In this document: positions 35,278 through 42,158 of the stretch, piece by piece
Layout: each line of letters starts with the position of its first letter
How positions within the stretch are numbered: position 1 is the first letter of the stretch
NCBI GenBank assembly: GCA_036651575.1
Contig: JAVVXN010000001.1
Span: 22,266 to 86,265, forward strand
Source: JAVWGW01 sp036651575
GTDB lineage: Bacteria; Actinomycetota; Coriobacteriia; Coriobacteriales; Eggerthellaceae
Direction: 5' to 3'
DNA length: 64,000 bases
Made by a program: the position numbers and the translations under genes
The notes under the pieces: generated by a model
What the model was told of the DNA's origin: nothing
Seen by the model: only the letters and a program-made list of their open reading frames with translations
Database searches by the model: none

Positions 35278-36198
35278 ATGGAACTTGATTTTGTTAAGCT
35301 TCACGGATTGGGGAATGACTTCATTGTCATCGATGATTTCTCTCGCGAAATTGAGCTCACGGTCGCGCAGGTGAAACAGCTGTGCGATCGTCATTTTGGG
35401 ATCGGAGCCGATGGGGTAATTTTGGTTCGTCCCTCTCAAGACTCTGACTGCGTGGCGTATATGCACTACATCAATTCAGACGGAACGCTCGCTCAAATGT
35501 GCGGCAATGGCGTTCGGTGCTTTGCGAAGTACTTGATCGATCGCGGCTTTGTGCAGGCAAGCGATGAATCATTGATAGCTGATACCCTTGCAGGATTGCG
35601 GCCGATTCGATTTGAAGTCGATGAATCCGATCGCATGACGTGCGCTACCGTTGATATGGGTCATCCCCTTTTGGATCCTCAGCGGATACCAACAACGCTT
35701 CCAGCAAATGCTTCGACGGCGCAGGGGCACGCCTATGTGCGAGAAGCTCAGATTCCTTCGCCGTGGGGAGCATTCTCTTTTACCGGCATTTCCATGGGCA
35801 ACCCCCATGCTGTTTGCTTTTTGGACGATATCGCTTCGCTTCCTGACGCCTTGTTCTTTGATGCCGACTGCAAAACACTTGCCAATTTCCGCCTGGAGGA
35901 GATTGGCGCTTTTTTCGAATCCAACCCCTTATTCCCGGAAAAAGCTAATATCGAATTTGCCGTTGTGACCCCGCAGGGTATCGATATGCGTGTTTTTGAA
36001 AGAGGCTGCGGAGAAACGCTTGCCTGCGGTACGGGTGCATGTGCAACGCTTGTTGCTGCGGCACTCACCGAGCGCTCTGCGCGCGAGAACACCGTGAGGC
36101 TACTGGGGGGTTCGCTTTTCATTCTCTGGGACGAGCGGGATCATGTGCACATGACGGGCTCTGCAACGGAAAGCTACATCGGTACCGTTGTGCTCTGA
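35278..36198 (+). CDS. dapF: Diaminopimelate epimerase
   Basis: Converts LL- to meso-diaminopimelate. The 306-residue protein has both active-site cysteines: Cys75 in MCGNGVRCF and Cys250 in ACGTGAC, plus KLHGLGNDF at the N-terminus. aaggag precedes the ATG. dapL follows 66 bases later; the two act in sequence, dapL first. Confidence 0.96.
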   Translation: MELDFVKLHGLGNDFIVIDDFSREIELTVAQVKQLCDRHFGIGADGVILVRPSQDSDCVAYMHYINSDGTLAQMCGNGVRCFAKYLIDRGFVQASDESLIADTLAGLRPIRFEVDESDRMTCATVDMGHPLLDPQRIPTTLPANASTAQGHAYVREAQIPSPWGAFSFTGISMGNPHAVCFLDDIASLPDALFFDADCKTLANFRLEEIGAFFESNPLFPEKANIEFAVVTPQGIDMRVFERGCGETLACGTGACATLVAAALTERSARENTVRLLGGSLFILWDERDHVHMTGSATESYIGTVVL

Positions 36199-36264
36199 GG
36201 TCTTTGCCACTGCAAGCGGCTTATGCCCTCTTTCTGATATTACCCAACCGAAAGGATTGTTTTT

Positions 36265-37422
36265 ATGAAAACCGCCGAATGCTTAAACCATATGGCTCCG
36301 TATCTGTTTGCTACCATCGATAAAAAACGAGATGCTTTAAAGGCGCAGGGTATTGATGTGATTTCCCTTGGCATCGGAGATCCCGATATGCCAACGCCTT
36401 CGCATATCGTTGATGCTATGGCTGAAGCAATTCGTAAACCGGAAAATCACCAATACCCTGACTATGCCGGATCGCTGGCGTATCGCCGTGCCTGCGCCTT
36501 GTGGATGAAGAATCGTTTTGATGTCGACCTTGATCCGGTAACTGAAGTCTTGGCGTTAATCGGTTCCAAAGAAGGTATCGCTCATTTGCATACCGCCTTT
36601 GTTAATCCGGGCGAATACGTGCTTGCTCCCTCGATTGGCTATCCTGTCTATTCAGGTGGTGCAACGCTGCAAAATGCGAACACCTATTTCATGCCCATGA
36701 AAGCTGAAAATGGTTTTCTTGCCGACTTCGATACCGTACCTGAAGATATTCTGGAAAAAACAAAAATCATGTTTTTAGGTTACCCGAATAATCCGACAGG
36801 AGCGATCGCTACGGAAGAGTATTTTGATCGCGCCATCGCATTTTGCCTTGAGCATGATATTTTGCTTGCACACGATAACGCTTATAGCGAAATCTGCTTC
36901 GACGATTATAAAGCTCCTTCCATCCTTGAGCGCCCGCGTGCAAAGGAGTGCTGTATCGAATTTTTTAGTCTTTCGAAGGCTTACAACATGACCGGTTGGC
37001 GTATCGCTTTTGCGTGCGGCAACGAACAGGCTATTGCCGCGCTGGGAACCATTAAGAATAATCTTGACTCGGGGCAATTTAGCGCCGTTCAGGATGCGGC
37101 GATCGTTGCGTTGACCGGTTCGCAACAGTGCATTGCCGATATGTGTGCCCTCTACCAACGCCGCCGCGATCTCGTCGTCGATGCACTGCGTGCTATCGGC
37201 GTTGAATGTCATGCTCCTCAGGCCACCATTTATATATGGACAAAAGTTCCTGAAGGTTATACCTCAGAATCATTCGCGACGCAATTACTTGAGCAGGCTC
37301 ACGTCATCGTTACCCCCGGAAGCGGGTATGGCCCTGACGGTGAAGGGTTCATTCGTATTTCGCTTACCACCCCTGATGATCGCTTGCTTGAAGCGGTCGA
37401 ACGCATCAAGCAGAGTATGTAG
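36265..37422 (+). CDS. dapL: LL-diaminopimelate aminotransferase
   Basis: PLP-dependent class I/II aminotransferase of 385 residues that converts tetrahydrodipicolinate straight to LL-diaminopimelate. It shows ISLGIGDPDMPTP, the YPDYAGSLAYRRA region, NPTGAIAT, and the PLP lysine in SLSKAYNMTGWR (Lys238). Position right after dapF supports DapL rather than another aspartate-type aminotransferase. ATG 36265 follows aaagga. Confidence 0.9.
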   Translation: MKTAECLNHMAPYLFATIDKKRDALKAQGIDVISLGIGDPDMPTPSHIVDAMAEAIRKPENHQYPDYAGSLAYRRACALWMKNRFDVDLDPVTEVLALIGSKEGIAHLHTAFVNPGEYVLAPSIGYPVYSGGATLQNANTYFMPMKAENGFLADFDTVPEDILEKTKIMFLGYPNNPTGAIATEEYFDRAIAFCLEHDILLAHDNAYSEICFDDYKAPSILERPRAKECCIEFFSLSKAYNMTGWRIAFACGNEQAIAALGTIKNNLDSGQFSAVQDAAIVALTGSQQCIADMCALYQRRRDLVVDALRAIGVECHAPQATIYIWTKVPEGYTSESFATQLLEQAHVIVTPGSGYGPDGEGFIRISLTTPDDRLLEAVERIKQSM

Positions 37423-37435
37423 ACAAACAGTGTCG

Positions 37436-37454
37436 AGCACATCTGTTGTGCTTT
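37436..37454 (+). terminator. Weak hairpin after dapL
   Basis: AGCACA (37436-37441), loop tctgt, TGTGCT (37447-37452), then TTTGG. A six-pair stem with a short T-run; a modest terminator candidate. Confidence 0.4.
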
Positions 37455-37529
37455 GGTGGTTTCGTTTTATTTAGGTTGATCCCCTGGAAGCTGAAAGACT
37501 CGCGATAAGACGACGGGGATTTGATTTGA

Positions 37530-37577
37530 CGTATGGGTGTTGGTTAGTTTATGCACCCATACGGATACATAAACTAA
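37530..37577. promoter_or_regulatory. Interlocked inverted repeats upstream of hflX
   Basis: Arm A CGTATGGGTG (37530-37539), arm B TTAGTTTATG (37544-37553), arm A-prime CACCCATACG (37554-37563), arm B-prime CATAAACTAA (37568-37577). Both pairs are perfect 10-mers and are nested in A-B-A-B order, so the two hairpins would form a pseudoknot or exclude each other. The region lies about 125 bases before hflX, with a TTGACG (37526-37531) at its edge. A regulatory RNA or a double operator is possible. Confidence 0.6.
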
Positions 37578-37700
37578 TTTAATGTTATTGAAACGGACAA
37601 TAAGGTGATAAAAATGCGCTTACGTATGGTCGGGTAGCTGCTCTGCTGCCATTTGTTCCCTCTGAATAAATTACAAACCTTACGAAAGGCGTGATTATCT

Positions 37701-38993
37701 ATGACGCAATCGAAGCATTTTGATACCGAAGAGCCTCGCGAACGCGCGATTCTTGTGGGTATCGATCGATCGAATTTGGTGTGGCCCCTCGAAGAGAGCC
37801 TTGCAGAACTTGAACGGCTTGCAAATACTGCAGGGGTTCAGGTTGTCGGCTCGACTTCTCAAAGGCTTAATGCACCTCATCCCCGTACTTTTATTGGAAG
37901 CGGTAAAGCTGAAGAAGTTGCTGGTCTGTGTCGCTCCCTTGCGGCCGACGTAGTGATTTTCGATGATGAGCTGACCCCCTCGCAACAGGCAAATCTTGAA
38001 AAAATCGTCGCACGGGATGTGAAGGTTATTGATCGCACCGCACTGATTCTCGATATTTTTGGGTTGCACGCAACCACGAAAGAAGGACGTCTGCAGGTGC
38101 GCCTGGCGCAAAATCAATACCTGCTACCACGACTGCGGGGTATGTGGGCTCACCTTGCATCAAACCGCATGGGCGGTGGCGTTGGATCTCGTTTTGGCGA
38201 AGGTGAAAGTCAGCTTGAGGTTGACCGACGCATGGTTCGCAAGCGCATCACCTCAATTAAACGAGAGCTTGCCGATTTAAACGAAAACCGGCACATACAG
38301 CGAAAAACTCGATCGGAAAGCGGCATATTCCGTGTTGCTTTGGTTGGCTATACGAACGCGGGCAAGTCGAGTCTTCTCAACGCTTTAACCGATGCGGGCG
38401 TACTGAGCTATGACAAATTATTTGCGACTCTGGACTCGACAACACGAAAGTTCGTGCTTCCCGAAGGTCGCGAAATAACTATTACCGATACGGTTGGTTT
38501 TATCCAAAAGCTTCCGACAACGCTCATCGAATCGTTTAAGTCAACGCTTGACGAAATCCTTGGTGCAGATCTCATTCTTCATGTAATCGATGTTTCTTCG
38601 CAAAAATATCAAGCTCAAATATCTGCAGTTGATGAGGTGCTGGATCAAATTGAAGCACAGAAAATCAGTCGCCTTCTGGTATTCAACAAAAGCGATTTGA
38701 TACATCCCGAAGAATTAGCGGGACTCCGATTGCGTTATCGAGATGCGCTTTTTATTTCTGCGAAGGAAAAGGAAGGATTGGGCGATCTTGTCGCCCGCAT
38801 CGCCTGGGTTGCGGCTTCTCAGGATGTTTTACTCGATGTCGTGATTCCGTACAACCGCGGCGATTTGGTTTCGCTGGCCCACGAACGATGTCATATCATT
38901 CGTGAAGTGCACGATAGTGACGGTACGCACTTAAACATTCAATCGCCGGCTGCTTTTGCTAATTCATTTCAGCCGTTTATATCGCACGTGTAG
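37701..38993 (+). CDS. hflX: GTPase HflX
   Basis: Ribosome-splitting GTPase that rescues stalled or stressed 70S ribosomes. The 430-residue protein has the N-terminal HflX domain (NPRTFIGSGKAEEV-like HPRTFIGSGKAEEVAG), the helical RLAQNQYLLPRLRGMWAHLASNRMGGGVGSRFGEGESQLEVDRR region, and a G domain with GYTNAGKSSL (about 216-225), DTVGFIQKLP and NKSD. gaaaggcg precedes the ATG. Upstream is a 278-base region with interlocked inverted repeats; downstream are two hairpins. Confidence 0.95.
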   Translation: MTQSKHFDTEEPRERAILVGIDRSNLVWPLEESLAELERLANTAGVQVVGSTSQRLNAPHPRTFIGSGKAEEVAGLCRSLAADVVIFDDELTPSQQANLEKIVARDVKVIDRTALILDIFGLHATTKEGRLQVRLAQNQYLLPRLRGMWAHLASNRMGGGVGSRFGEGESQLEVDRRMVRKRITSIKRELADLNENRHIQRKTRSESGIFRVALVGYTNAGKSSLLNALTDAGVLSYDKLFATLDSTTRKFVLPEGREITITDTVGFIQKLPTTLIESFKSTLDEILGADLILHVIDVSSQKYQAQISAVDEVLDQIEAQKISRLLVFNKSDLIHPEELAGLRLRYRDALFISAKEKEGLGDLVARIAWVAASQDVLLDVVIPYNRGDLVSLAHERCHIIREVHDSDGTHLNIQSPAAFANSFQPFISHV

Positions 38994-39023
38994 GCTGAAA
39001 AGCCCTTTCAACCGACAGCCTAC
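38990..39023 (+). terminator. Hairpin overlapping the hflX stop
   Basis: GTAGGCTG (38990-38997) pairs with CAGCCTAC (39016-39023); the left arm includes the hflX stop codon. It is followed by atttgt. It is the first of two consecutive hairpins. Confidence 0.5.
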
Positions 39024-39025
39024 AT

Positions 39026-39067
39026 TTGTCCCCCTATCGGTAAACGGTAGGGGGACAAGGTTTTGTT
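39026..39067. terminator. Terminator between convergent hflX and lexA
   Basis: TTGTCCCCCTA (39026-39036) pairs exactly with TAGGGGGACAA (39048-39058), followed on the plus strand by ggttttgtt. It should end hflX transcription; on the minus strand no T-run follows. Confidence 0.8.
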
Positions 39068-39082
39068 GGTGCCGCGCGTCAG

Positions 39083-39721
39083 CTACATGCGGCGAAAGAG
39101 AGCAACGACTTTCCCTGCTATGGAGCAATCCGTGGTATAGATAGGGTCCATGGAAGAATTTTCAGGTTGTAAGCGAATGCGGTCCTGCTCTTTATAAAAT
39201 CGCTTTACCGTAGCCCCGTCGTCTATTAAGGCCACAACGATATCGCCATTGTTTGCACTGGGTTGTTCTTTAACAACAACGTAATCGCCATCGTTGATTC
39301 CTGCCTCAATCATGGAGTCTCCCCGCACGGACAGCAAAAAAGATGCCGAATCGCCAACGATATCGACGGGCAACGTTAACGTTTCTGTAATATTTTCTTC
39401 CGCCAATATCGGTATTCCCGCTGCAACATTACCAACCAAAGGCAGACTGATCATGCTGGAAAAGCTTGGCGAAGAGGAAAGCGTAACCTCGGCGGTGTCG
39501 CGAAATGAATTGGTCAGTGCGATCGAGCGAGATTTGAGAGGATCGCGCTTAATCAGCCCCTTGTCTTCAAGTGCCTGCAGATGCACATGAACGGTCGATG
39601 GGGAAGAAAGCCCCAGGCTTTGACATATCTCACGCACCGTGGGTCCGTAACCCTTTTCACGAATGCATTCTTCGATACAGTCAAGCACAGCTTGTTGGCG
39701 CTTGGTTATCTTTTCAGCCAT
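39083..39721 (-). CDS. lexA: LexA repressor
   Basis: SOS master repressor of 212 residues: an N-terminal winged helix (RQQAVLDCIEECIREKGYGPTVREICQSLGLSSPSTVHVHLQALE) and a C-terminal S24 latent protease. The cleavage bond is Ala101-Gly102 (VAAGIP), the nucleophile Ser136 (GDSMIEAG) and the base Lys173 (ATVKRFY). ATG at 39721 is preferred over 39727 because aaagga lies five bases upstream of it. Three operator-like sites lie in the region upstream. It is divergent from a small membrane-protein gene. Confidence 0.96.
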   Translation of the reverse strand: MAEKITKRQQAVLDCIEECIREKGYGPTVREICQSLGLSSPSTVHVHLQALEDKGLIKRDPLKSRSIALTNSFRDTAEVTLSSSPSFSSMISLPLVGNVAAGIPILAEENITETLTLPVDIVGDSASFLLSVRGDSMIEAGINDGDYVVVKEQPSANNGDIVVALIDDGATVKRFYKEQDRIRLQPENSSMDPIYTTDCSIAGKVVALFRRM

Positions 39722-39742
39722 GAGCATCCTTTCAGATAGAAG

Positions 39743-39756
39743 CGAACAAATGTTTG
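39743..39756. promoter_or_regulatory. LexA box 1 (lexA leader)
   Basis: CGAACAAATGTTTG, one base off the GAAC-N4-GTTC dyad, and identical (reverse complement) to the core of the recA operator. It lies between the lexA promoter and its start codon. Confidence 0.75.
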
Positions 39757-39765
39757 TAATTTCTC

Positions 39766-39794
39766 TTGACGTGAACCTTTGTTCGCTTTATAGT
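39766..39794 (+). promoter_or_regulatory. Promoter of the small SOS-linked membrane protein gene
   Basis: TTGACG (39766-39771), 17-base spacer, TATAGT (39789-39794). LexA box 2 fills the spacer. Expected start about 39801, 37 bases before the ATG. Confidence 0.8.
39772..39785. promoter_or_regulatory. LexA box 2
   Basis: TGAACCTTTGTTCG: a perfect GAAC-N4-GTTC core inside the -35 to -10 spacer of the plus-strand promoter. Confidence 0.85.
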
Positions 39795-39819
39795 ATACAC
39801 GAACAAAGGTTCTATGCAA
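39792..39819 (-). promoter_or_regulatory. lexA promoter
   Basis: On the minus strand TTGCAT (39814-39819) and TATACT (39792-39797) are 16 bases apart, with LexA box 3 exactly filling the spacer. It overlaps the divergent plus-strand -10 element. Confidence 0.7.
39800..39813. promoter_or_regulatory. LexA box 3
   Basis: CGAACAAAGGTTCT: a perfect GAAC-N4-GTTC core in the lexA promoter spacer and at the expected start of the divergent transcript. Confidence 0.85.
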
Positions 39820-39837
39820 GAGCAAGGGGGCATATCA

Positions 39838-40152
39838 ATGAATAGTATTAACGTATCGTATCCCGTTATCGGTTCTTCCGCGCTGCAGGCAAAAGGGGTA
39901 TCAGCTCATGCCGCAGAGCGCATCATTGAGTTTCCGGGGAAACCGCTTTCAGTAAAAGATGATATCCCAAAATGTGTTTCTTCGGGATATCTGACAGCGT
40001 TTGAGAAGATCATGCACAGTGAGGCTGTCCTTGATTTGCGTCTTGGCACCGCACGGGGTATTCCGTTCAATAAAATGAAGAAATCGCAATCCCTTGCTGC
40101 GGGGCTTACCTGCTTTGTTGTAGCGCTTGTTGCCATTTTTATTGGAGTATAG
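39838..40152 (+). CDS. Small tail-anchored membrane protein, probably SOS-induced
   Basis: A 104-residue protein with no family that I recognise. Residues 1-80 are soluble and mixed in charge; residues about 83-104 (SLAAGLTCFVVALVAIFIGV) form one C-terminal transmembrane helix with nothing after it, preceded by Lys-Met-Lys-Lys, so the soluble part should face the cytoplasm. ATG 39838 follows aaggggg. It diverges from lexA and its promoter holds LexA boxes. In Bacillus (yneA) and Corynebacterium (divS) the gene beside lexA is an SOS division inhibitor, so a checkpoint role is a reasonable inference; unlike YneA there is no LysM domain and the anchor is C-terminal. Confidence 0.75.
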   Translation: MNSINVSYPVIGSSALQAKGVSAHAAERIIEFPGKPLSVKDDIPKCVSSGYLTAFEKIMHSEAVLDLRLGTARGIPFNKMKKSQSLAAGLTCFVVALVAIFIGV

Positions 40153-40200
40153 TTTTGATTTTTTATTCTCCTGCTAAGTATTGACTACATCCTCCTCGAT

Positions 40201-40267
40201 ACCTTCGCTCTGCGTTGCGAAGGTTCTTTCACCCTTCCGCTCTGCGTGCGGAAGGGTTGTTTTTTCT
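40201..40267 (+). terminator. Two tandem terminators
   Basis: ACCTTCGC (40201-40208) with GCGAAGGT (40217-40224), then ACCCTTCCGC (40231-40240) with GCGGAAGGGT (40248-40257) followed by tgttttttctt. Both loops contain tctgcgt, so the second looks like a copy of the first. They isolate the SOS-linked gene from nrdR. Confidence 0.88.
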
Positions 40268-40383
40268 TAAATGTTGCTTATGTTTCCACCATGCCCTTTC
40301 TTAATTTCCGGTATTTACGTATTTTTCAACACCGCAGAATATTTGGTATGTTAGGGTGTGATAAATACTGAAAAAGGAGAGGT

Positions 40384-40830
40384 ATGCGCTGTCCTGCCTG
40401 TGGTTATCTTGAGTCGAAAGTTGTTGATTCTCGTCCTTCCGATGATGGTATGTCTATTCGTCGGCGCCGTGAATGTCTAAAATGCGGTCGTCGCTTTACC
40501 ACATATGAACGATTGGGGGATAACCCCCTCATCATCATCAAGTCCGATGGATCTTCTGAAGCATATAATCGAGAAAAACTCTACCGAGGTCTTCTGATTG
40601 CTTGTGCGAAACGCCCCATTAGCCCCGAACAAATCGGTGCTTTAATTGATGATATCGAACGGGAGCTGCGCAATAGCTTTACGACAGAAATTAAGGCAAA
40701 GGAACTCGGGACGCTCGTCCTTGATCGTCTCGCACAACTTGACGATGTTGCCTATGTTCGTTTTGCGAGTGTCTATAAAGACTTTCAAAACGTCGAAGAA
40801 TTCATGGACGCACTAAAAGGGTTGAAGTGA
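40384..40830 (+). CDS. nrdR: Transcriptional repressor NrdR
   Basis: Zinc-finger and ATP-cone repressor of ribonucleotide reductase genes, 148 residues. The N-terminal zinc ribbon is CPACGYLESKVVDSRPSDDG ... ECLKCGRRFTTYER; the ATP cone starts at LIIIKSDGSSEAYNREKLYRGL. aaaaggagag precedes the ATG. It overlaps dut by four bases, coupling two nucleotide-pool genes. No nrd structural gene is in the window. Confidence 0.96.
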   Translation: MRCPACGYLESKVVDSRPSDDGMSIRRRRECLKCGRRFTTYERLGDNPLIIIKSDGSSEAYNREKLYRGLLIACAKRPISPEQIGALIDDIERELRNSFTTEIKAKELGTLVLDRLAQLDDVAYVRFASVYKDFQNVEEFMDALKGLK

Positions 40831-41273
40831 TTGTGGAGCCCCTTGTCATACCAACGCAGCTTTCTGGTGCTTCTTCCTCTTTACCCGCATATGCCCATGC
40901 AGGTGATGCAGGACTTGATTTGCGCGCCACGCAAGGGTGCATCTTAGAGCCTTTTGAGCGGATGCTTATTCCCACCGGTCTCTCTATTGCTATCCCCGAA
41001 GGGTACGCGGGCTTTATCATGCCCCGAAGTGGGCTGGCCTTAAAACACGGATTTACTCTGGTAAACACCCCCGGCCTTATCGATAGCAACTATCGGGGGG
41101 AGCTTAAAGTTATCGGTATCAATCTCGATGGCAAACGCAGCTTCACCATTCAACCCAACGATCGAATTGCACAATTGGTTATCATTGCCGTAGAGCAAGC
41201 GTCTCTCATGCTTCGCGCTGCGCTCAGTGATACCGAACGGGGTGCGGGTGGTTTCGGAAGCAGTGGCGTGTAA
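40827..41273 (+). CDS. dut: Deoxyuridine 5-prime-triphosphate nucleotidohydrolase (dUTPase)
   Basis: Trimeric dUTPase of 148 residues with all five motifs: AGDAGLDLRA, PRSGLALKHG, GLIDSNYRGELKV, RIAQLVI and RGAGGFGSSG. It converts dUTP to dUMP, preventing uracil in DNA and feeding dTMP synthesis. The GTG start at 40827 overlaps the nrdR stop (GTGA). Confidence 0.95.
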   Translation: MIVEPLVIPTQLSGASSSLPAYAHAGDAGLDLRATQGCILEPFERMLIPTGLSIAIPEGYAGFIMPRSGLALKHGFTLVNTPGLIDSNYRGELKVIGINLDGKRSFTIQPNDRIAQLVIIAVEQASLMLRAALSDTERGAGGFGSSGV

Positions 41274-41329
41274 ATTCTTTGTAAAACACCAGTTTAAATG
41301 GCCTGTATTTGTGCTTAAGGATGATGAAT

Positions 41330-41403
41330 ATGAATCAAGATGAAAAGAGCGCCCCAGAACAACAACCAGCAGCACCTCCGCAACAACCAATTCAGCAGCA
41401 GCC
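41330..41403 (+). CDS. Gln/Pro-rich protein, truncated by the assembly gap (partial)
   Basis: Only the first 24 codons are visible: MNQDEKSAPE followed by a run of Gln, Pro and Ala that enters the N block. ATG 41330 lies 8 bases after aagga; two earlier ATGs (41321, 41324) are possible. After the gap one frame ends at a stop at 41522-41524, but the real gap length is unknown so the frame cannot be followed. Pro/Gln-rich heads of this sort often precede membrane domains, but the family cannot be told. It follows dut by 56 bases. Confidence 0.5.
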
Positions 41404-41503
41404 NNNNNNNNNNNNNNNNNNNNNNNNNNNNNNNNNNNNNNNNNNNNNNNNNNNNNNNNNNNNNNNNNNNNNNNNNNNNNNNNNNNNNNNNNNNNNNNNN
41501 NNN
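41404..41503. other. Assembly gap of 100 Ns
   Basis: Exactly 100 N, the conventional placeholder for a gap of unknown size. It begins inside a CAG/CCA-rich Gln/Pro repeat, a probable cause of the assembly break. Confidence 0.99.
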
Positions 41504-41541
41504 ATATTTTCTTTTCGCGCATAATATCCCCTTTCACCTAC

Positions 41542-41569
41542 CAATAACCTTTCTTAGGAAAGGTTATTG
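41542..41569. terminator. Bidirectional hairpin between the gapped gene and the thioesterase gene
   Basis: CAATAACCTTTC (41542-41553) pairs exactly with GAAAGGTTATTG (41558-41569) around a 4-base loop. It contains the stop of the minus-strand thioesterase gene. AT-rich stem, weak T-run on either side. Confidence 0.6.
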
Positions 41570-42004
41570 CCGATCGGGCTCACAGACTTCAAGGTATTTT
41601 GCGTAGAGTTCTGGTGCCGCCTGCTTCATACTGACGGGATTAAACGTATCCGCTTCGACAAGGCAGTGAACGCTTTGCCCTGTGCAGCAGGGTTTATCAA
41701 CTCCGACACTCTGATGGTCGTTGTAGACTTCGTAGGCATACGTTGTTTTTACTGCCGTTGTTTTTGCGACTCGAACAGAAACGATCGCGGTATCGCCATA
41801 GCGTAACGGGGTTCCATATTTGCAGGTAAAGCTGACAACCGGAGATAGATACCCTGCTTTTTCAAGTTCATCATAGGATTGTCCGATTGCCTCAAGAAAC
41901 GCGTTTCTTGCGTCCTCAAAATAGAGGAGATAGTTCGCATGATAAACGATCCCCATGCAATCGGTTTCAGCGTAGCGAATTTTGATGGGAACTTGAACGG
42001 GCAT
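41564..42004 (-). CDS. Hotdog-fold acyl-CoA thioesterase (YbgC-like)
   Basis: A 146-residue hotdog thioesterase of the 4-hydroxybenzoyl-CoA thioesterase type. The family motif IRYAETDCMGIVYHANYLLYFEDAR holds the catalytic aspartate (Asp15) in the usual D-x-x-G-x-V-x-x-x-Y pattern. aaggaggaa precedes the ATG. The substrate is not clear; aryl-acetyl-CoA esters made by the ior/paaK genes nearby would be an attractive guess, but nothing proves it. Confidence 0.85.
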   Translation of the reverse strand: MPVQVPIKIRYAETDCMGIVYHANYLLYFEDARNAFLEAIGQSYDELEKAGYLSPVVSFTCKYGTPLRYGDTAIVSVRVAKTTAVKTTYAYEVYNDHQSVGVDKPCCTGQSVHCLVEADTFNPVSMKQAAPELYAKYLEVCEPDRQ

Positions 42005-42145
42005 GAACGATTCCTCCTTATAAATTTTTTATCTTGTTTTATCCTAGCGCAAGCTTGATTGAACTTTATTGAAAAATACAGAGCTTAACGAATAGTGCAT
42101 TTTGTAAAGCAAAGAAAAATCAAGAATAGCTTTCCCTGAATCGAC

Positions 42146-42151
42146 TACAAT
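42146..42151 (+). promoter_or_regulatory. -10 box suggesting a leaderless DUF2974 mRNA
   Basis: TACAAT ends seven bases before ATG 42159 and there is no Shine-Dalgarno, as at phoH. No -35 match was found. Confidence 0.4.
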
Positions 42152-42158
42152 GATAGTC

